DNA of 20,625 bases from Didymodactylos carnosus (GCA_905250885.1 CAJNOQ010003325.1:1-20625); one strand, 5' to 3'. Counted from the first letter of the stretch, positions 1 to 8,660 are shown. Notes: generated by a model not told the origin, from the letters alone. Made by a program: numbers and translations.

Positions 1-471
1 TCTCAATAAATTAAGTGAACAAATCTCATAATCATATACGACTACATAAAAAAGTTTAGTCACTATTCCATATTCGATATATATTTGACGAAAAAAGTGA
101 TTCAATTACGTTTAAGATTACACTGATTTCATTCTTGATTATGATAGGTCCTAACTGGACTCCAACTGGACTCGATAAAAAACACTCAAGTCCAAGGCTG
201 TCAACTAATGCTTCAGTAGGCTTTTCCCGATTTTATCACATTTTTGTAGCAAAGATGGCCGGAAATTGGAGAAAACAGCAAATATGTGCGCAAAAATCGT
301 AAAAGTTTCAAACAAAAGTTTGGCAAAATCGGAGTAAACTCAGTCCATTCTTTCATAAAATCGGAGTAAGTTTTCCATACTTTTGGCTCAAATCGGAGCA
401 AATTTTCAAGGAAATATCTGAAAGCAGAGGGGGTGTACCCACCCCTCCCGCCCACGGTCGCTCCGCCACTG
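1..471. mobile_element. Partial hAT-like DNA transposon end (right terminus at 471)
   Basis: Read on the minus strand from position 471, the terminus begins CAGTGGCGGAGCG and runs into a strongly GC-rich stretch (about 428-471) that stands out from the AT-rich surroundings. CAGTGGCGGA-type ends are common on animal hAT elements. No matching left terminus is visible inside the window, so the element either starts off the left edge or is truncated; where its body begins between 1 and about 200 cannot be decided. The first 8 bases outside the end (472-479, AATAGAAA) would be the target duplication to look for beyond the left edge. No transposase is encoded here; open frames on the minus strand over 213-471 show no transposase motif. 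Confidence 0.5.
325..401. repeat. Three subterminal AAATCGGAGYAA repeats
   Basis: The motif AAAATCGGAGTAA occurs at 325-337 and 357-369, and a variant AAATCGGAGCAA at 390-401, with about 32 bp spacing. The array sits 70-150 bp inside the hAT-like terminus at 471, where hAT elements commonly carry repeated transposase-binding sites. The role is inferred from position only. Confidence 0.6.
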
Positions 472-518
472 AATAGAAATATCATATTCGGAGTCAGCCT
501 CAAAAAGTGGGCCAAATA

Positions 519-720
519 GTCTACCTTAATTGATTTTATTATAAAGATGAAGGGCAGAGCATGAAATGGCAAAACTATCAATACAATGAAAAATAAATCT
601 GACAGACAATTAAATCAATGTTTAATGATATCCAACATACACACATTTTTATGCCGAAGTATTGAACAAAAAATTTAAAAAATCTCATGTGTTTTCAATT
701 TGGACGTGAAACTAAAAGAT
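519..720 (+). repeat. 202-bp direct repeat, copy 1
   Basis: This segment (starting GTCTACCTTAATTG and ending ACTAAAAGAT) recurs in the same orientation at 1971-2172. I see two substitutions by eye (both near 632-637). Homology begins at 519 and stops sharply at 720. The ends are not TG...CA, so it does not look like an LTR. A short minus-strand open frame runs through both copies but has no recognisable domain. Confidence 0.85.
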
Positions 721-1970
721 ACTTTTTTTTTCTCCTATCCGAAAAGTTTTTTTGACTTTTCACATCAAAAAATTACTGATATTTTCATCAAAACATGAAA
801 ATCAACGAAAGTTTCGACTCAATTTTTGACACTGATTTCAAATATGATATTTCGATTGCAGAAAAGTTGAATTCTGATGGAAAAAACTGAGAATTACGAG
901 TAGAATTCCGATTTTTTCGCTCCTGATTTAGAAAAAATGAATTTTCTCAGTGATGAAGCAAACTATAAAACAAGTAATCCATACTTTTAAAGCTCGTTTA
1001 ACGAAGAAGTAAATAAATCGGGTTCATCTTTTCACAAAAAAGCTATAAATTTATAGGTTTGGAAAATTGTTTATGAACTTTTCACAGGATGTCCATACTG
1101 AATAGACGTTTGACTCCAACCTCGATCAAGCATCACCTTCATACTCGGCTTTTAATGAATCTGAAAACAATATCTGCATCTGAAAAAATACTTTCAACAA
1201 GTTAGAAGAACGAAAAAGAAAAAAATGTGAATTTGTTTGAAAAATTCGCAAAAATTTGTATTTTATGATATCTATTTCGAGGCTTTTTGCACCACTATAG
1301 GCTATTAACCACGTATTTTTCAATCATTTTCTGAAGACAATTTTTCCTGACCGATAGACTCACAAAGACTAAATTAAAAATTTCGATATCATCGATTCCT
1401 CGGGACCATGGCACCATCACTAGCATCAGTCCCAGAACTAGTCTTGACTTCTTCGCAACAAGTTTTGATGACTGGTGTGATCGAAGAGAAAAATTCTACG
1501 TTTACTCAAAAGAATCAGTGTCATATTTATATTAGTCATGATAGTGAAACAAAAGGGTGAATGATTTGTTGATAAATTGTTAACAACTATCATTTCACTG
1601 TTACCATTAAATGCTATTTTTTCCTGATATTTTTATGAGAGTTGAAAGCTAGCATGCTAATGCGTAGTTAACAGACGATATGAATTTTAGTTGTAAATAC
1701 ATACAGTTGAATATCTATTATTAGACCATGATTCACAGTGAGATAATGTACTAAAAGTGGTGACTATTAACAGACAATTGTTAAACAGTTTTCAACCAGT
1801 AAAAGATTAATTTTTAGTCATACACTATAACAGACTATGCATGAGTTATTAAATGTCAATTTTCGTTGACCTGAGCTAGAATTAAAAAAAAAATTATGCA
1901 TCTGGTTAGCAGCTAGAATTTTGATCGAATCACAAAGAATGCACTTAGACGAAATGTCACCGAAGATGCC
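721..1970. other. Spacer between the direct repeats, no gene recognised
   Basis: About 1.25 kb of AT-rich sequence with short homopolymer runs. The longest reading frame is about 65 codons on the minus strand near 1126-1323 and resembles no protein family. No RNA gene, tandem repeat or inverted repeat of note was seen. Confidence 0.5.
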
Positions 1971-2172
1971 GTCTACCTTAATTGATTTTATTATAAAGAT
2001 GAAGGGCAGAGCATGAAATGGCAAAACTATCAATACAATGAAAAATAAATCTGACAGACAATTAAATCAATGTTTAATGATATTCAACGTACACACATTT
2101 TTATGCCGAAGTATTGAACAAAAAATTTAAAAAATCTCATGTGTTTTCAATTTGGACGTGAAACTAAAAGAT
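1971..2172 (+). repeat. 202-bp direct repeat, copy 2
   Basis: Nearly identical to 519-720. The last 7 bases (AAAAGAT, 2166-2172) are also the first bases of the foldback element that follows, so this copy either abuts that element or is its outer part. Copy 1 lacks the continuation CTCGG. Confidence 0.85.
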
Positions 2173-2267
2173 CTCGGAAAATTAGCAGAATGGATCTCGA
2201 AAGGAAATAAAGACAGAAAAGATCTCGGGAAAATGTCAATTAAGCATTTCTGCATAAAAGATCTCGG

Positions 2268-2346
2268 AAAATTTTATTTACTTTTTTATTCTGTGGAAAA
2301 GATCTTGGAAAAATAAATTTATCGATTTATGTAGAAACGATCTCGG
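2268..2346. repeat. 79-bp left-arm expansion bounded by GATCTCGG
   Basis: These 79 bases have no partner in the right arm. They begin after one GATCTCGG and end with another, as expected if unequal exchange or slippage between motif copies added them to the left arm or removed them from the right. Confidence 0.7.
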
Positions 2347-2883
2347 AATAATTAATTAATTAATTAATAAATAGCAAAAGCTCTCACACCCGCGTATATT
2401 GTACTTTCCAAACAGCGCAGTTGTTGGCAAAACGATTCTTCAATGCGAAACTTTCTGCAATATTTACAAGAATACAGCACAAATAAAAAAAAAGAGAACA
2501 AACTCAGTTTCCTAGTCTTGTTGTAATGCTTATATTATTTTTTTGGAACGTTCTCTCTTCCTACGTTTACCAATAAGCAGTGGGACAGGCACTGTACCCC
2601 ATATCATCATTAAATCAATTGCATGTATACATGAGTATTCTTTGAGACCATATCTACACGAACAAAACGATGATGGTTTCCTTCTAGACTATTCATTATT
2701 CCGAAGTTGTAAAGTGCAGAAAGTTTCGCATTGAAGAATCGTTTTGCCAACGACTGCGCTGTTTGGAAAGTACAATATACGCGGGTGTGAGAGCTTTTGC
2801 TATTTATTAATTAATTAATTAATTATTCCGAGATCTTTTATGCAGAAATGCTTAATTGACATTTTCCCAAGATCTTTTCTGTC

Positions 2884-2889
2884 TTTATT
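2884..2889 (-). promoter_or_regulatory. Candidate poly(A) signal supplied by the foldback arm
   Basis: TTTATT on the plus strand is AATAAA on the minus strand, about 47 nt after the stop codon of the minus-strand gene ending at 2936. It lies inside the right foldback arm, so the mobile element may provide the gene's 3' end signal. The same hexamer exists in the left arm in the opposite orientation. Confidence 0.4.
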
Positions 2890-2935
2890 TCCTTCCGAGA
2901 TCCATTCTGCTAATTTTCCGAGATCTTTTCTGATT

Positions 2936-3556
2936 TTATCCTTCAATTTCAGCATAATTTTGTCGTTTTCTTTTCGTCAGAAAAATGTCGACAAATGTGA
3001 CTATCAATAAAATAGGAATAAACACAAAACTGATTATTATCACAATGAGACCAGGTTTTGAATTTGGCCTTGACCATTGAACAATTATCACGGCACGTTT
3101 ATCGTAGTAACAACTATAAGTGTTATTCATCTAAAACAGACAATTTTAATTGAGATTATAGTATGACATATTAGACTAGTCTACACTATAGATTGAGCAT
3201 ACCGAATATATATTTGCTTCTTCTACTGCACCATTATATGATCCATAAGTTGCCTTATTTCGAATAGATGAAGTTTGTTCTCCATGAGTCTTCGTATGAT
3301 ACATCACATTCCATATCGGTTTATAACACTTGAACAAATGTTTAATTTGTTTAACTGCATGTAATCCATTTCCACATGATCCAGTTGTAATCGTAAAATT
3401 TAATAACAAACACGAGGTTTTCACATAATATTTTTCTTTGTAATGTTCTGCACCATAAACAAGGCTACCAGAAATTAAGAGTATAACAAATACAACACAA
3501 AGTAAGTAAAGTACACTTCTCAAATGTTTAAGATTTATTACATCAAATAATTTCAT
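2936..3556 (-). CDS. Two-pass membrane protein, BK-channel beta subunit (KCNMB)-like, two exons
   Basis: Exon 1 is 3556-3203 and exon 2 is 3130-2936; the 72-bp intron (3202-3131) has a GTATGC donor and TTTTAG acceptor in phase 0. The join gives 182 residues. Residues 12-35 form a hydrophobic segment, followed by an ectodomain of about 110 residues with four cysteines (49, 61, 77, 125) and N-glycosylation sequons at N53 and N120; residues 146-169 form a second membrane segment, then a short basic tail (KRKR at 171-174). This topology, length (family members are near 190-280 residues), four-cysteine loop and a SCYYD motif just before the second membrane segment resemble calcium-activated potassium channel beta subunits, which tune Slo1 gating. 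The family call is by motif and layout only. ATG at 3556 is the first in frame before the membrane segment. Codon-level reading is intact. Confidence 0.7.
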
Positions 3557-3716
3557 TTGTCTTATAGCGGTTTTAGATATTTGATTTAACTAATTAGAGT
3601 AAAAGAATAAATGATCTATTTGACCTTGTAAACGTGAGTGACATTTTGCTTCTTTTGTTAAATAAGCGATGTTTTTCACTACAGGTTATCAGACGAGAAA
3701 AGAGTAAATATTATTC

Positions 3717-3746
3717 GAATGACATCTCATATACTGCGCATATATA
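3717..3746 (-). promoter_or_regulatory. Candidate TATA/initiator pair for the KCNMB-like gene
   Basis: On the minus strand TATATA (3746-3741) is followed by TCATTC (3722-3717), which fits the animal initiator consensus TCAKTY, with the putative +1 A at 3720. Spacing is slightly shorter than usual. The implied 5' leader is about 164 nt and would contain a 16-codon upstream ORF (ATG at 3644, stop at 3596-3594). TATA-like strings are frequent in AT-rich DNA, so this is weak. Confidence 0.25.
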
Positions 3747-3775
3747 CACCGTTACACGTTGTTGTTCATCGCTCT

Positions 3776-3975
3776 ACAGATCAAATCTTATATAGGATTA
3801 AAGGAATCCTATAGAATATCTACAAGAATCTTATGAATTTCTCACTAAGGCAGTCGATGGAAATGCTTAGCATATTGATATCTTATATAAGAAACTAGTA
3901 AGATTCCGATAAGATCCATATAAGAATCGTAATGAGTTGTGTCAAAATTCATGGAATTCTTATAGAAGATATTTT
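3776..3975. repeat. Degenerate TATAAGATTC-type repeat, inverted copy
   Basis: Dense in variants of CTTATATAAGATTC and AGGAATCCTATAG. Reverse-complemented, 3846-3860 and its flanks align with the sequence on both sides of the insertion at 5584-5794, including an exact 15-base match across the junction. The remaining similarity is loose (about 22 of 30 positions on one flank). Confidence 0.5.
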
Positions 3976-4714
3976 TAAATCAACTGCTTCATAAATGAAT
4001 AAAATAATTTTCTTTCTAATTATTTTGTTTTTCTAGAATAAGAACCTTAGTCCCATGTAGGCGGTCTGAAGACTCGCCCTCATTGGCTACTGCCTATAGA
4101 CCGGATTTATTTCTCCACATCTATTATAACTGTAGGAAGAGAATGAAGTTCGAAAACTGATAATTCAAGGAAGTTTAAGTTCATGAGGAGTGCAGCAAGC
4201 GCCACCGTCATTTTGTAATAATCAAGCAGTCCTGAAACGAAAATTTTCACATTTCTCTAAATTTCTGATTTTGAATTTAGTTTAAGCAACCCGCCATCTC
4301 CACAGCACCTCCGCTAGACGTCTCATTTTCCACCAGCATATGCTTGAAATCAGCGGACCTACTTCCAAACGATGTATAACGAGTTTATGCTTGTAACTTT
4401 TGAATTTTGTTTTCTATGCTTGTATCTTCGATTATTTTGATAAAAGTAGGTGGACGTGTTTCATCCTGTCGCCTAATGGCGTTTTCTATCAATGTCGGAA
4501 CTATCTCATGAACTAAAATTATGTAACAGAAGAATATAGGGCACAATATCTCGCTTGTTTGCATAAATTCCGCTTTTCGAACTGATCTCTAGCAAAACGC
4601 CCCACATGCGATCCTTTTTGCTCTATAAAGATGGCATTTAAATCAGCCTCTCTAGGTCGTAGAAGACAGAGTAGCTCCACAACTACTAATATGCATCAAC
4701 GTTCCTTTCATACA
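3976..4714. other. Intergenic, no gene recognised
   Basis: About 740 bp without a convincing reading frame or RNA gene. The part around 4040-4380 is somewhat richer in GC than its surroundings, but all frames are broken by stops and no tRNA-like cloverleaf could be drawn. Confidence 0.5.
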
Positions 4715-5010
4715 TATCACCGGAAAAAAAAAATAAAGTTGGTTTTGAATTGTTGAAAAGTGCGTTTTCGTATCCAGCACACTCGATAACCCAGAAGATT
4801 TTCTATTTTTGGCGAGGGGTACTTCCAAAAGTTTAGGAAAAATTTTGAAACAAAATGGCACAAAATAATTTCCATGAAAATAATATATTAAACTTTTGGA
4901 AGTACCTCTCGCCAAAAACAGAAAATCTTCTGGGTTATCGAGTATGCTGAATACGAAGAGCACTTTTCAGCAACTCAAAACTAACTTTAGTTTTTTTGTT
5001 CCGATGATAC
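4715..5010. mobile_element. 296-bp hairpin (MITE-like) element
   Basis: Left arm 4715-4835 and right arm 4889-5010 are imperfect reverse complements over about 120 bases, leaving a loop of only 53 bp. The core CTCGATAACCCAGAAGATTT and the inner AAACTTTTGGAAGTAC blocks pair exactly or nearly so. The outer ends read (A/G)TATCA(C/T)CGGAA inward. The 103-codon minus-strand frame over 4652-4963 is a by-product of the arms. No clear target duplication flanks it. A transcript would fold into a long double-stranded hairpin. Confidence 0.8.
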
Positions 5011-5189
5011 GAGTTTTTCTAATAAAACACTAGAAGCAGTCACCAAAGAACTTCCTGTACAGTCACGTACATAGCTCATCATCCAATAGTCAGTAGTCAA
5101 AGAAAAGACTTTCCTGATTGATCAGAACAGAGAATGTATTGTTGAAAAACACATTTAATGAGTTGTTACTAGTAAAATACAAGACAAAA

Positions 5190-5380
5190 TTCTAGTAATC
5201 CTATATAGAAGTTCACAGCATTTGATAAGTTTCCTAGTGTAAGCCAATGTAGGATTCAGATGATAGAATCCTGTAAGTACCACACTATTCTAATAGAAAT
5301 CACATGACTTCCTATGATAAACTTACATAGGATTACATAGGGTCTTAAAAAGACTTCCTCTGTTTCGTAGGATCACATAC
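5190..5380. repeat. Degenerate TAGGATT/AATCCTATA repeats
   Basis: Irregular repetition of TAGGATTCA, AATCCTATATAG, CATAGGATTACATAGG and related strings, related in vocabulary to 3776-3975 and 5510-5560. Copies are too diverged to set a period. Confidence 0.4.
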
Positions 5381-5509
5381 GATGCAGGGTTACTCATTCA
5401 GTCTGCATATACAGTTAGACGCTTTAATTGACGTACATAAAAGTTCGCATGTTAACTTACCTTATCAATTCTTCTCAACTAATTGTATAATTTGTCTTGC
5501 CGAATTTTT

Positions 5510-5850
5510 ATCGAAGTCTTATACGAATCTTATATTTCTTTTTTATAGGACTCTTATCAACATCTTACGTACTGCCATCGACTACACGGAGAAACAAACA
5601 CCGTGTAATACGCGGTTTCTCGCAGTCAGTTTGGCACGATTTTTTTCACGGTTTTGGTTGTTCATGCTTTTGTTTCTCATGGTTTTAATATGACGGCTTT
5701 CATGATGTAGTTTTCTACTTCAGGGTTCTTCTAAACGGTTTTCTTTCAATGGTTATGGATTTCACGATTTTTCTCAGGGTTTTTTTCACCGTATGCCTTA
5801 TATAAGATTCGTATAAGATTTCTATAAGATCCTTATAGAACTGCTGTAAG
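5510..5850. repeat. Degenerate TATAAGATTC-type repeat, direct copy, interrupted
   Basis: CTTATACGAATCTTATA-like units at 5517-5560 and 5797-5845 flank the insertion at 5584-5794. Removing 5584-5794 restores CCATCGACT-GCCTTA, which is present uninterrupted in reverse complement at 3846-3860. Confidence 0.5.
5584..5794. mobile_element. 211-bp MITE-like insertion with imperfect terminal inverted repeats
   Basis: The left end ACACGGAGAAACAAAC and the reverse complement of the right end, ATACGGTGAAAAAAAC, match at most positions. The interior repeats TTTCACGGTTTT-like strings with A/G changes (for example 5647-5655, 5672-5682, 5760-5772). It encodes no protein. The apparent empty site in the related repeat at 3846-3860 supports an insertion with little or no target duplication. 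Confidence 0.6.
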
Positions 5851-5905
5851 TTCGATCGCCTAGGGCGGATATACTATGATTTCTAGGAATCCGGCAAACT
5901 GGTAG

Positions 5906-5913
5906 ATCGACAC
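5906..5913. repeat. Left 8-bp target site duplication
   Basis: ATCGACAC here pairs with ATCGATAC at 6652-6659, a 7 of 8 match immediately outside the CAG...CTG ends of the element between them. Eight-base duplications are characteristic of hAT insertion. Confidence 0.75.
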
Positions 5914-6651
5914 CAGGGCTGGAACCGGTTTGACTAACTGGTACCGGATCTGTTGAGAAAGTCAACCGAGCCAGTAGAGACCGGTATTTCACCGGTTCAA
6001 GATTTGAAAAAATCTTCTTCTTTAACGCACCTTTTTAGTCATAATATTAAAATTTTACGCTTTTCTTTTCGACAATAAATAAGATGTCCCTCAACTAATT
6101 GGTTCAGTCATAAATTGGGAATGCGACAATGTCAAAGACTGTTTGAATAGGCTGATGCTGATAATCTACTGCAGAAATGGAATCAAGCCAGAAAACCAGT
6201 ATTCATTTACCGGTCTGATTCGGTGGTATTTTTGAGGCAGCTGGTTCTTCATCGTTCTTAATTTAGAATTTAGCTTTTTTTTCCTATTTTTTCAATCAAA
6301 AATGCTTTGCAAATTATGGTTTCTTTTCATTATGGAGTAGTAATCAGCACAAGTGTAGATAAAAATCTATGATTCAGCTTGATGAAGAGCTGAAATCAGC
6401 CCGGCAAACCCGAGCGATCTGATAGCGATTTATCGCACGGTTTTGTTGAACGTTCACCTAACCGACTCTACCGGTTTGTGCTGGTTTTTGACGGGTCTGG
6501 AGAGATTTTCAACTAGTCGGATCCACTACTTTTTCTCTGGTTTACCGGTTTTACACCGATCTGAGAGTGATTTCCAACCGGCCAGACCGGTCCGGTTGCA
6601 TTTTTCGACCGATCGGACCGGTTTACCGTTTACCAACCGATTCGGACGCTG
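5914..6651. mobile_element. 738-bp non-autonomous hAT element
   Basis: The left end CAGGGCTGGAACCGGTT and the reverse complement of the right end, CAGCGTCCGAATCGGTT, agree at 12 of 17 bases, and the 8-bp flanks match at 7 of 8 positions. Both subterminal zones are crowded with ACCGGT and CCGGT(T) motifs (near 5924, 5940, 5980-5998, 6210, 6470, 6545, 6578-6595, 6620), giving GC-rich shoulders in an AT-rich genome. Such motif clusters are typical transposase-binding zones of hAT elements. The interior (about 6010-6180, 6250-6360) is AT-rich and lacks a transposase frame; the 69-codon frame at 6443-6652 is made of the motif array. CAGGG-type termini and 8-bp duplications are diagnostic of the hAT superfamily. 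Confidence 0.85.
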
Positions 6652-6659
6652 ATCGATAC
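6652..6659. repeat. Right 8-bp target site duplication
   Basis: ATCGATAC matches ATCGACAC at 5906-5913 except at one position, consistent with an old insertion. Confidence 0.75.
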
Positions 6660-7950
6660 ATAGTACTGTTTGGTTTTGAGAATACATATGTAGCTGCATT
6701 TACAAATTATTTTTTTCTACTTTGAAACGTATTTCATATTCGACTATAATCTTACTGTTGTGTTTTCCATTATTATGCATCAAATATATGCCAAAAATAG
6801 CTATAAGTTCGACAAACGAAAGGTCCATAATAAGCAGATACAGTGGACTTTTTGATTCAAAAATATTTTTGTTCTATACCGAATAATTTTAAGTATTTGC
6901 TTACATCTGATCTGATATACACAGAAAACTGCAATCTTTTTGTAAGGCTTCCAAAATCTAACGGCTGCGTTTATACTACAATTCTGTTTAAAACCAACTC
7001 CTTTACAACTGAAAATATATCTATTTAACGAGAATAATCACCTTTTTCAAGTAGAATTCTCATGTATAAAGTAAAGCCTAAAATGAACACAAAATTCTTG
7101 GTTCTGCTGTGGATTTTTTGTACATGAGGATAAAGTTCGCGTGATTATAGTAAGATGTTGCTATAACAGGTATTTCACATTCGAAATGGAAGTAAACTGA
7201 GCGTTAAATGTGAAAGTCTTGTTCTACAAAGAAGCCCTTTGAAATTCGTAGCATTCGGATATCTCTCTGTTACCTCGTCAAATAAATATGTTAATTAACC
7301 AAGTCTTTATGGTGTCGATTTGGTCGTGTAGTGTCTGTTAAAAAATTATTTCTCCCAAATTCTAATCTATTTCGAGAATTTTTCAGTTGCGAGAGGTATC
7401 TACTGTGTTTAAGCGTTATCTGATAATCTTCAATCGTAGGTAAATTTGGTATAGGTTGTCTCTTCTTGCAATTCTTATAAATTCTCATCAATAAGATTTA
7501 TTTTGATTGAAAAATGATCTATAATCGCATCGTACACATACGTAACAGAAACTAAAAATATGTTTTATATTGAAAGCATGCTGTTTGTAGAAATAGCTAC
7601 TATTCATCATAAAAACGTAAATGGTTTCGTGCTGAGTGTTGTCAGAGTGCATTATGCGCTTCGTTAATGATTAAACAGAAAGAGGTCAATTTCAAAAAAG
7701 GAAAAGTATAGTAATTTGGCCATGATCACATTCATTTGATGCGTCTTGATGCTGCCCACGAGTGGTTAGAGATAGTAGATTAATCTTTTTAGTTTAGAAA
7801 GTACCAGCGTACCTTGGCAATTATATTATTTCTCACATACTGCGAATATGGATGACCATTTCAGAACGCTTATCAACTGTACGAAAAATATCAACGTACT
7901 GAAACTGACTACGTGTAGCACCTTCCGAAGATGTAGAGCGGCATATTCTT

Positions 7951-7998
7951 CCTATTTTTAGTCGAGGAAGTGAAGTTCTTCAACTCGATTAAAATAGG
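7951..7998. repeat. 48-bp imperfect hairpin
   Basis: CCTATTTT and GTCGAGGAAG on the left pair with CTTC..CTCGAT and AAAATAGG on the right, giving about 18-19 base pairs with small bulges around a 7-base loop. It is too short for a typical animal miRNA precursor. Confidence 0.55.
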
Positions 7999-8022
7999 TT
8001 CTTCAATTCGATCCGAAATAGG
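7976..8022. repeat. Tandem duplication of a 24-bp unit
   Basis: TTCTTCAACTCGATTAAAAT (plus AGG) at 7976-7999 is followed directly by TTCTTCAATTCGATCCGAAA (plus TAGG) at 8000-8022. The first unit is also the 3' arm of the hairpin at 7951-7998. Confidence 0.55.
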
Positions 8023-8660
8023 TTATTGGTTACTATATCTACAATTCACTGTATTAACAGTGTTCACAGAGTCGTACTTTTAAGCCGTTTGAGAACGGAC
8101 AGTCAACATCAATCTGTAACAAGTGTCAAAATTAGTTTCCACCTTATTAAAAAGACTTCTTTTTAAATCTAAACAAGCCGATCAATAAATACTTTCAGGC
8201 GTAATTAAGTGTATTTAACTCACTTTTTTTTTTGAACAAGAGTACCTATATGTGTGATAAGTGACACCATAAGCAGATAGTCAATAATTTTCAATAATCA
8301 CTCAACTGTATCCACGAATGTATGTATGTTCTGACACGATTATTTGCCATCGTTCTTGTTCTACACTCATCAACACTATCATTTAAATGACCTAATATTA
8401 AGATGATGTTTTTAAGACTCTGACAGAAACCGTCAAGTAAATGAATGGATGAATTATTGCACATAGCTAGATATATATACAGTTTTCTCTCTCCTCCTTA
8501 TCATAATAGACGGTATTGTGTTGCACATACTCAGTTGAATTGAGTAATATTGATGATAACAAGAATTATTTAAATGTGTTCTCAAATTTTTACAATTTAT
8601 CAAAAACGTTGCTAGGACAGATCGATTATGACTGGTAAAAAATAATAATTACAATATCAG

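Larger units (their letters stand above)
2166..2929. mobile_element. Foldback (long inverted-repeat) element with AGATCTCGG motif arrays
   Basis: Left arm 2166-2459 and right arm 2715-2929 are reverse complements of one another with only a few mismatches, around a 255-bp loop (2460-2714). Outer ends read AAAAGATCTCGG inward on each strand. The left arm carries exactly 79 extra bases (2268-2346), bounded on both sides by GATCTCGG, which accounts for the arm length difference (294 versus 215). The motif AAAAGATCTCGGAAAA or close variants recurs six times in the left arm and four times in the right. An (ATTA)n run lies in both arms. The loop encodes nothing recognisable; a 63-codon frame at 2543-2734 is part loop, part arm. 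No target duplication is obvious. Foldback or MITE-like element is the best call. Confidence 0.85.

Noticed and set aside
213..581. 122-codon minus-strand ORF
   Set aside because: It crosses the hAT-like terminus and the 202-bp repeat; its first residues recur in another ORF only because the DNA repeat is duplicated. No protein family is recognised.
519..2172. LTR retrotransposon with 202-bp LTRs
   Set aside because: Repeat ends are not TG...CA, there is no primer-binding site or polypurine tract that I can see, and the 1.25-kb spacer has no gag or pol-like frame.
2543..2734. 63-codon plus-strand ORF
   Set aside because: It spans the foldback loop and part of an inverted-repeat arm and has no domain.
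4040..4120. tRNA-like GC-richer segment
   Set aside because: No cloverleaf with a T-loop consensus could be drawn.
4652..4963. 103-codon minus-strand ORF
   Set aside because: Most of it is the two arms of the 296-bp hairpin read in one frame.
5382..5693. 103-codon plus-strand ORF
   Set aside because: It runs across degenerate repeats and into the MITE-like insertion; the Phe/Leu-rich product reflects T-rich repeats.
6443..6652. 69-codon plus-strand ORF
   Set aside because: It is built from the ACCGGT motif array of the hAT element and ends exactly at its terminus.
7291..7491. 66-codon minus-strand ORF with protein-like composition
   Set aside because: There is no recognisable domain or supporting splice structure; chance frames of this size are expected over 10 kb.
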